Origin: an uncultured Lewinella sp.
GTDB lineage: Bacteria; Bacteroidota; Bacteroidia; Chitinophagales; Saprospiraceae
Length of the DNA stretch: 10,113 bases
Direction of reading: 5' to 3'
NCBI GenBank assembly: GCA_938021455.1
Contig: CALIGP010000256.1
Coordinates: 1-10,113, forward strand
The notes beneath the pieces are model-generated. The model was not told where the DNA came from. It ran no database searches and worked only from the letters and a program-made list of their open reading frames with translations. Made by a program: the position numbers and the translations under genes. The first letter of the stretch is position 1, and each line of letters begins with the position of its first letter. Positions 5,618 through 10,113 of the stretch are shown here, in pieces.

Positions 5618-6361
5618 TTATAGTTCTTCTATCCCCCAACGCCCCTCCAGCTCATCCACCACTGCCCACAACTCACTAAAGTCCTGAATGGCGAAGTACT
5701 TGTTCTGTACTTCGGTAATGATGAATTCTTGAGCGAGGACTTCGTCAAGGACGAAGGGTACAACCTCTACTTTGGGGCTATCGAAAACATGACGGGTTTC
5801 GCCGTAGCTGGAGCAGATGCCAGCGCCGTAGACCTTCACTTCTCCGTTTTGGCGCATCACGCCAAACTCAATGGTAAACCAGTAAAGGCGTTGGAGTTGG
5901 GTTACCTTCTCTTCATCATCTTTGAAACGGACACCAAGTTCACCGAGGCGACGAGCAAATTCTCCGTATTCATGGTTGAGGTAAAGGGGAATATGCCCGA
6001 AGATGTCATGAAACATATCCGGCTCTTCCAGATAATCGAGTTGATCTTCGCTGCGAAGCCAGGTACTGGAGCAAAAACGACGATTAGCCAACAGATTAAA
6101 AAATTCGTCGACCGGTAAAAAACCCGGAACTACCTTGATGGACCATCCTTGGGCGGGTAGTAGCCGCCCGTTCAGGTCCGAAAAACGTGGTGGTTGGTTA
6201 GGGCTGAGGATGGGGTACAGTGCATCAAGACAGTCCAGGTATTCTTGACAAGCCACTTCGCGAAGGGCCTCCATTTGTCGATCTGCCAATTTCTTCCATA
6301 CGGCATAATCGGCCGGTGTGTAAGCGGCATAATCCTGGTCGAGGGGGAGCTTGGCAGTCAT
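5618..6361 (-). CDS. phhA: Phenylalanine 4-monooxygenase
   Basis: Iron- and tetrahydropterin-dependent hydroxylase converting phenylalanine to tyrosine in the cytoplasm, the first step of phenylalanine breakdown. It is the short bacterial monodomain form (247 residues) without a regulatory ACT domain. The pterin-region strand KVVPGFLPVDEFF is followed by the family signature PDMFHDIFGHIPL, giving iron ligands His118 and His123. The third ligand is Glu165 in YWFTIEFG. SSYGETRHVFDSPKVEVVPF near the C-terminus is also typical. The start at 6361 gives MTAKLPLDQDYAAYTPADYAVWKKL, the usual N-terminal pattern. It has its own promoter and is transcribed divergently from the large lipoprotein gene. 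No pterin-recycling gene (4a-carbinolamine dehydratase) is visible in the window. Confidence 0.96.
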   Translation of the reverse strand: MTAKLPLDQDYAAYTPADYAVWKKLADRQMEALREVACQEYLDCLDALYPILSPNQPPRFSDLNGRLLPAQGWSIKVVPGFLPVDEFFNLLANRRFCSSTWLRSEDQLDYLEEPDMFHDIFGHIPLYLNHEYGEFARRLGELGVRFKDDEEKVTQLQRLYWFTIEFGVMRQNGEVKVYGAGICSSYGETRHVFDSPKVEVVPFVLDEVLAQEFIITEVQNKYFAIQDFSELWAVVDELEGRWGIEEL

Positions 6362-6382
6362 GGTTTGATATTTTAAGTAGAA

Positions 6383-6414
6383 TAAAGATAGTAAAGCAAA
6401 TGTTGTCTTGGCAA
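6383..6414 (-). promoter_or_regulatory. Bacteroidota-type promoter for phhA
   Basis: On the minus strand, TATCTTTA (6390-6383) matches TAnnTTTG except for the last base. TTG (6414-6412) is the -33 element, with a 21-bp spacer, the same spacing as in the tetR promoter. The 5' leader would be only about 15 bases. Confidence 0.5.
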
Positions 6415-6471
6415 GTAATTTTTTCCTTTTTTACGACCTCCACTTATTAATCACTGTGCTGTAACGCATCC

Positions 6472-6502
6472 TTGCACCTGCGGCCGCGCCTGCTTACCTT
6501 GT
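6472..6502 (+). promoter_or_regulatory. Possible promoter for the large lipoprotein gene
   Basis: TTG (6472-6474), a 20-bp spacer and TACCTTGT (6495-6502) roughly fit the Bacteroidota TTG/TAnnTTTG promoter, the -7 box imperfectly. If real, transcription starts about ten bases before ATG 6520. That would rule out an upstream TTG start at 6472. Confidence 0.4.
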
Positions 6503-6519
6503 TCGTTCAACACCCGATC

Positions 6520-9500
6520 ATGTCAAAGCTGCTTAGAATTCTTCTCCCTCTTTTTGCCATTACCGCCATTATTTATGCCTGTGCACCAGAGGTGACGAAT
6601 AAGTATGATGACCTCGTCATCAGTATTAACCCTGAGGCTGCAGCCCGCGATGCCGCCCGGATTCGGAAGGAAGCCAACGTTGAGGTCGCCGACGGTTTTA
6701 ATCTCTCTGTTTGGGCTGCGGACTCGCTCGTGCAGGACCCCATCGCCATCAGTGTCGCTCCTGACGGACGAATTTTCTACACCCGAGCCAGCCGGCAAAC
6801 CAGCTCCGAATTCGACATTCGCGGCCACCAAAACTGGATGACGGCCTCGCTGTCTTTTGAGACCGTAGAAGACCGGCGTAAATTTTTGCAGGAAACCTTC
6901 TCCGCCGATAGCGACGAATCTGAGGCTCACCTGAAAGACCTCAACGGAGACGGTGTGAAGGACTGGAAAGACCTCACGGTAGAGAAAGAAAACGTCTGGT
7001 TCATCACCGACGAAACCGGCGATGGTGTAGCCGACCGCAGTCAACGTTACCTGGAAGATTTCGGTGAAGAAATCACCGACGTAGCCAACGGAATCGAGTT
7101 TCATAACGGTGACGTTTACGTAGCGGTCGGACCAGATCTATGGAAAACGGGAGACGATAACGGAGACGGTATTGCCGACCGGACCGAATCCCTGAGTCAT
7201 GGATTCGCCGTACACGTTGGCTTCAGCGGCCACGGCATGAGTGGAGTTACGGTTGGGCCTCAGGGCCGCATCTGGTGGGGCATCGGTGACATCGGAATGA
7301 ACGTTGTCGACAAATCTGGCAAAGAATGGAAGAACCCGAACCGGGGCGTTGTCGTGCGCTGCGACCCCGACGGAAGCAACTTCGAGGTTTTCTCCCACGG
7401 TGTACGCAACACCCACGAATTCGCCTGGGATAAATATGGCAACCTGATCACGGTTGACAACGATGGTGACCACTCCGGCGAGCGCGAACGATTGGTCTAC
7501 CTCATTGACGGCTCTGATACGGGTTGGCGGATCAACTGGCAGTTCGGCAAGTACACCGACCCGAAGAACAATACCTATAAGGTGTGGATGGACGAGGAGA
7601 TGTACAAAACCCGCTATCCCGCGCCCGATTCCGAACAGGCCTCCACCGAGCAGGCCGCCTACTTCCTACCCGCCATTGCGCAGTTCGTAAACGGCCCGAC
7701 GGGCCTGGTTTACAACCCCGGAACGGCGCTGGCACCGAAGTATTACGATCACTTTTTTGTAGCCGAATTTCGGGGCTCTCCCGGCAATTCTCCGGTGCAT
7801 GCCTTTCAGATGCTACCCAACGGAGCGGGCTTTGCGCTGGCGAACACAGAGGAAGTCGTTAAAGGCCTCTTGCCTACCGGATTGGACTTTGGTCCGGACG
7901 GAGCACTCTATTTCGGCGATTGGATCAACGGCTGGGGCACCAAGGACGAGGGCCGCATTTGGAAGCTCGATATGGGCGCAAACGCAGGTACAGAGGTCGC
8001 TTTAAGGAGCGAGGTAAAGGAGCTACTGGCAATGGATTTCTCCATGGGCACCAGAGACGTAGCCCAATACCTCGGTCATCAGGATCAACGCATCCGTAGA
8101 AAGGCACAGTTCAAAATGGCGGAGAGCGGCAACACCGGCTATGTAGCCTTACTCGAAGTAGCTAACAACGCCCAAGCCAATCAGCTCGCCCGCATCCACG
8201 CGCTTTGGGGCATGGCGCAGATGATCCGTCAGGGCAAAGACCATGCCACCGACCTGGAGCCCTTTTTACTTGACGCCGACACCGAGATCATCGCCCAAGC
8301 CGCCCGCCTGGTAGGCGACCTGAAGCACGCCGCTGCCGGGGAAACCCTCATTGGCCTTCTCTCCCACCCTTCCGCCCGGGTCCGCTTCTTTGCCATGGAG
8401 GCCCTGGGGCGCACGGAAAACAAGGCCGCCGTTCAGCCCATCCTCGCTATGCTGCGCGAAGACGACGGTAAGGACACCTGGCTCCGCCACGGCGGCATGA
8501 TTGCCCTGGGTCGCATCGGCGATGCCGAAGCCATGCAAAACCTCGCCACTGATGCTACCCGAAACATCCGCCTTATCGCCATCGTCGCCCTCCGCCGCAT
8601 GGAGTCTCCAATGATAAAAGCCTTCCTTGAAGACGCCGACGAATACGTCGTCGCCGAAGCCGCCCGCGCCATTACTGACGACTACACCATCCCCGGAGCG
8701 ATGTCTCCCCTGGCCCAGATTCTGAACAAGCGTGCCTGGGCAAGCGAGCCCCTCATCCGTCGCATCATCAACGCCAACCTGACGGTCGGCAATAACCGAA
8801 CGGTGGACAACCTGGTCACTTACGCCAACAACACCGCTAACCCTACCGACATGCGCGCCGAAGCATTGGCAACCCTGGCTCACTGGGCGCGTCCTTCCCT
8901 TTTCGACCGGGTAGACGGTCGCTACCGCGGTGAACGCAATAAGAGTGATGACTACGTACGCGAGCAACTGGGCGGAGGTATCGCCGGCCTCATTGCCGGA
9001 GGAGAAACAGCCGTACGTACCGCAGCCATCCGTGCTGCTGCCGGGCTGGGAATTACCGATGCGACAGAGCAACTCTCCCAACTACTGGCCAAAGCCCCTT
9101 CTGCCGACATTCGGGCAGAAGCACTCTTTGCACTCGACGAACTTAAAGCTCCAGGTCTGGACAAACTGATTCGCATGGCCATGGAGGATCGTGACAACAG
9201 CGTCCGTTCCCGCGCGCTGTCCCTATTACCAAAATCAAGCGTCGCTCCAGAAAAAGCGGTTGAGCTCTACGCCGACGTGATTGATAACGGCACGGTGCAG
9301 GAAGCCCAGGCCGCCATTACCGGTCTTGGCCAACTAGAAACAGCAGGTGCCAACGCCTACCTCAGCGAGTTGATTGGCCGGATGGCCGACGATCAGCTCC
9401 CCGCTGGTGTTCATCTCGATCTCATCGAGGCCATCGAAGCCAAAGAAGATGCGACCACGCTGACGGAACAACTCTCTGCCTACGAAGCCGACCTGCTGAA

Positions 9501-9966
9501 AAAAGATGACCTGGGCCTCTTTGCCTCCGCCCTTGAAGGCGGTAACTCTGGCGCTGGGCGCGGCGTCTTCTACTGGAACTCCAGCGCCCAGTGTACCCGT
9601 TGCCACGCTATCTTCGAATACGGCGGTAACGTTGGCCCCAACCTGGCCGGTATCGGTCACCGAATGACGCCGAGGGAAATTCTGACCTCCATCATTCGTC
9701 CGAGCGCAGCCCTCGCTGCGGGTCACGAGACCGTGCTTGTCACCCTCAAAGACGAGGAAGTGCTCTCCGGCATCGTCTTGGAGCGCACGCCAGAACACTT
9801 GAAGCTAAAAGTCGGCAAGACGGATACTCGGACCATCGCCCAAGCAGACATTGCTGAAGAGGAAACGCTGCCGTCCAGCATGCCCTCCGCCGAAGGAAAA
9901 ATCTCCCGCCGGGAAATCCGTAACCTCGTTTCCTTCCTTGCAAAAATGAAGGGGGAGGAGGGGTAA
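6520..9966 (+). CDS. Large lipoprotein: dehydrogenase-like propeller, HEAT repeats, cytochrome c (PVC-type CxxCH protein)
   Basis: Predicted envelope lipoprotein of 1148 residues from ATG 6520. That start was chosen because it gives the signal peptide MSKLLRILLPLFAITAIIYAC, with lipidation at Cys21 (lipobox IYAC, slightly atypical); starting at TTG 6472 would bury this. A sugar-dehydrogenase-like beta-propeller covers about residues 45-490, with SVAPDGRIFYTRA, HGVRNTHEFAWDKYGNLITV and GDWINGWGTKDEGRIWKLD. It carries DxNxDGxxD-type calcium-loop motifs at about 140, 164 and 212. HEAT-like helical repeats span about 510-1000. The C-terminal cytochrome c domain has haem site CTRCH (1025-1029) and a possible axial Met in SSMPS. 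The family is common in Planctomycetes, Verrucomicrobia and Bacteroidota. Its substrate is largely unknown; periplasmic oxidation of a carbohydrate-like compound with electron transfer to haem is the usual guess. Confidence 0.9.
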   Translation: MSKLLRILLPLFAITAIIYACAPEVTNKYDDLVISINPEAAARDAARIRKEANVEVADGFNLSVWAADSLVQDPIAISVAPDGRIFYTRASRQTSSEFDIRGHQNWMTASLSFETVEDRRKFLQETFSADSDESEAHLKDLNGDGVKDWKDLTVEKENVWFITDETGDGVADRSQRYLEDFGEEITDVANGIEFHNGDVYVAVGPDLWKTGDDNGDGIADRTESLSHGFAVHVGFSGHGMSGVTVGPQGRIWWGIGDIGMNVVDKSGKEWKNPNRGVVVRCDPDGSNFEVFSHGVRNTHEFAWDKYGNLITVDNDGDHSGERERLVYLIDGSDTGWRINWQFGKYTDPKNNTYKVWMDEEMYKTRYPAPDSEQASTEQAAYFLPAIAQFVNGPTGLVYNPGTALAPKYYDHFFVAEFRGSPGNSPVHAFQMLPNGAGFALANTEEVVKGLLPTGLDFGPDGALYFGDWINGWGTKDEGRIWKLDMGANAGTEVALRSEVKELLAMDFSMGTRDVAQYLGHQDQRIRRKAQFKMAESGNTGYVALLEVANNAQANQLARIHALWGMAQMIRQGKDHATDLEPFLLDADTEIIAQAARLVGDLKHAAAGETLIGLLSHPSARVRFFAMEALGRTENKAAVQPILAMLREDDGKDTWLRHGGMIALGRIGDAEAMQNLATDATRNIRLIAIVALRRMESPMIKAFLEDADEYVVAEAARAITDDYTIPGAMSPLAQILNKRAWASEPLIRRIINANLTVGNNRTVDNLVTYANNTANPTDMRAEALATLAHWARPSLFDRVDGRYRGERNKSDDYVREQLGGGIAGLIAGGETAVRTAAIRAAAGLGITDATEQLSQLLAKAPSADIRAEALFALDELKAPGLDKLIRMAMEDRDNSVRSRALSLLPKSSVAPEKAVELYADVIDNGTVQEAQAAITGLGQLETAGANAYLSELIGRMADDQLPAGVHLDLIEAIEAKEDATTLTEQLSAYEADLLKKDDLGLFASALEGGNSGAGRGVFYWNSSAQCTRCHAIFEYGGNVGPNLAGIGHRMTPREILTSIIRPSAALAAGHETVLVTLKDEEVLSGIVLERTPEHLKLKVGKTDTRTIAQADIAEEETLPSSMPSAEGKISRREIRNLVSFLAKMKGEEG

Positions 9967-9985
9967 GTCCTAAGGCCAGGATATT

Positions 9986-10113
9986 AAGAGCGTGTCTAAA
10001 TTTAACACTTTGGGCTACCTGCGCCAAATATCAGTCCGAATTGCGTTACTTCATCGGTCACTTGGCTACGGCCAAGTTCCCTCTTCGCGCCTTATTCAGA
10101 ACGATATTTGTCA
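9986..10113. repeat. Right-edge non-coding palindromic sequence, possible mobile-element end
   Basis: The 147 bp after the lipoprotein stop hold no convincing gene. From about 9988 the text GAGCGTGTCTAAATTT looks like the kind of end seen on insertion sequences, although its partner end is not in the window. An imperfect palindrome follows: CAAATATC (10025-10032) pairs with GATATTTG (10103-10110), and GAAT (10038-10041) with ATTC (10094-10097). The centre is a perfect hairpin ACTTGGC-TACG-GCCAAGT (10060-10077), which as RNA would have a stable C(UACG)G loop. Whether this belongs to an insertion sequence, a repeat or a terminator cannot be told from this window. Confidence 0.45.
10060..10077. 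terminator. Stable hairpin downstream of the lipoprotein gene
   Basis: Seven-base-pair perfect stem ACTTGGC/GCCAAGT with a TACG tetraloop closed by C-G, 94 bp after the stop at 9966. It may help end or stabilise the transcript. It lacks a clean T-run, so an intrinsic terminator is only possible. It is also the centre of the larger palindrome around it. Confidence 0.3.

Noticed and set aside
5729..6118. Plus-strand open frame of 129 codons
   Set aside because: It is antisense to phhA, whose iron-binding motif is intact in the minus frame.
6472..6519. TTG start at 6472 for the large lipoprotein, adding 16 residues
   Set aside because: It would place a charged stretch before the lipoprotein signal peptide, and the TTG fits better as the -33 promoter element; ATG 6520 gives a clean signal sequence.
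8266..9081. Minus-strand open frame of 271 codons
   Set aside because: It lies wholly inside the HEAT-repeat part of the lipoprotein gene and shows no family motif; it is a shadow of GC-rich codons.

Overview
The window looks like a chromosomal segment of a Bacteroidota bacterium, most likely of the Saprospiria/Lewinella kind; this placement is an inference. Three things point there. Promoters fit the Bacteroidota pattern TTTG/TTG - 20-21 bp - TAnnTTTG. Start codons lack Shine-Dalgarno sequences. The gene families are typical: an ECF sigma factor variant in operon with a membrane protein and small beta-barrel proteins, and a lipoprotein with propeller, HEAT repeats and a CxxCH haem site.

Layout: (1) 1-612, minus strand: a 1-Cys (Prx6-type) peroxiredoxin, intact at its start and cut by the left edge close to its C-terminus. 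(2) 785-3796, plus strand: a tight four-gene operon of ECF sigma factor, single-pass membrane protein (candidate anti-sigma factor) and two exported proteins that look like outer-membrane beta-barrels. The 1/2 and 3/4 junctions are ATGA overlaps, so the cassette reads as one cell-envelope signalling unit. (3) 3800-5331, minus strand: an alpha/beta hydrolase translationally coupled (ATGA) behind a TetR-family regulator. The promoter in front of tetR carries a near-perfect palindrome at the expected transcription start, which suggests autoregulation of the pair. (4) 5431-5589: a non-coding block of nested palindromes, including a 70-nt segment that folds on paper into a three-way junction with no unpaired base at the junction. 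(5) 5618-6361, minus strand: phenylalanine 4-monooxygenase with its own Bacteroidota-type promoter. (6) 6520-9966, plus strand: a large lipoprotein with a sugar-dehydrogenase-like propeller, calcium-loop-like motifs, HEAT repeats and a C-terminal cytochrome c domain. (7) 9967-10113: non-coding sequence with a second long imperfect palindrome, possibly the edge of a mobile or repetitive element.

The four metabolic or regulatory units appear independent of each other. The parts least explained by known families are the nested-palindrome block at 5431-5589, the sigma/membrane/barrel operon and the right-edge palindrome. No tRNA, rRNA, CRISPR array or intact transposase was seen.
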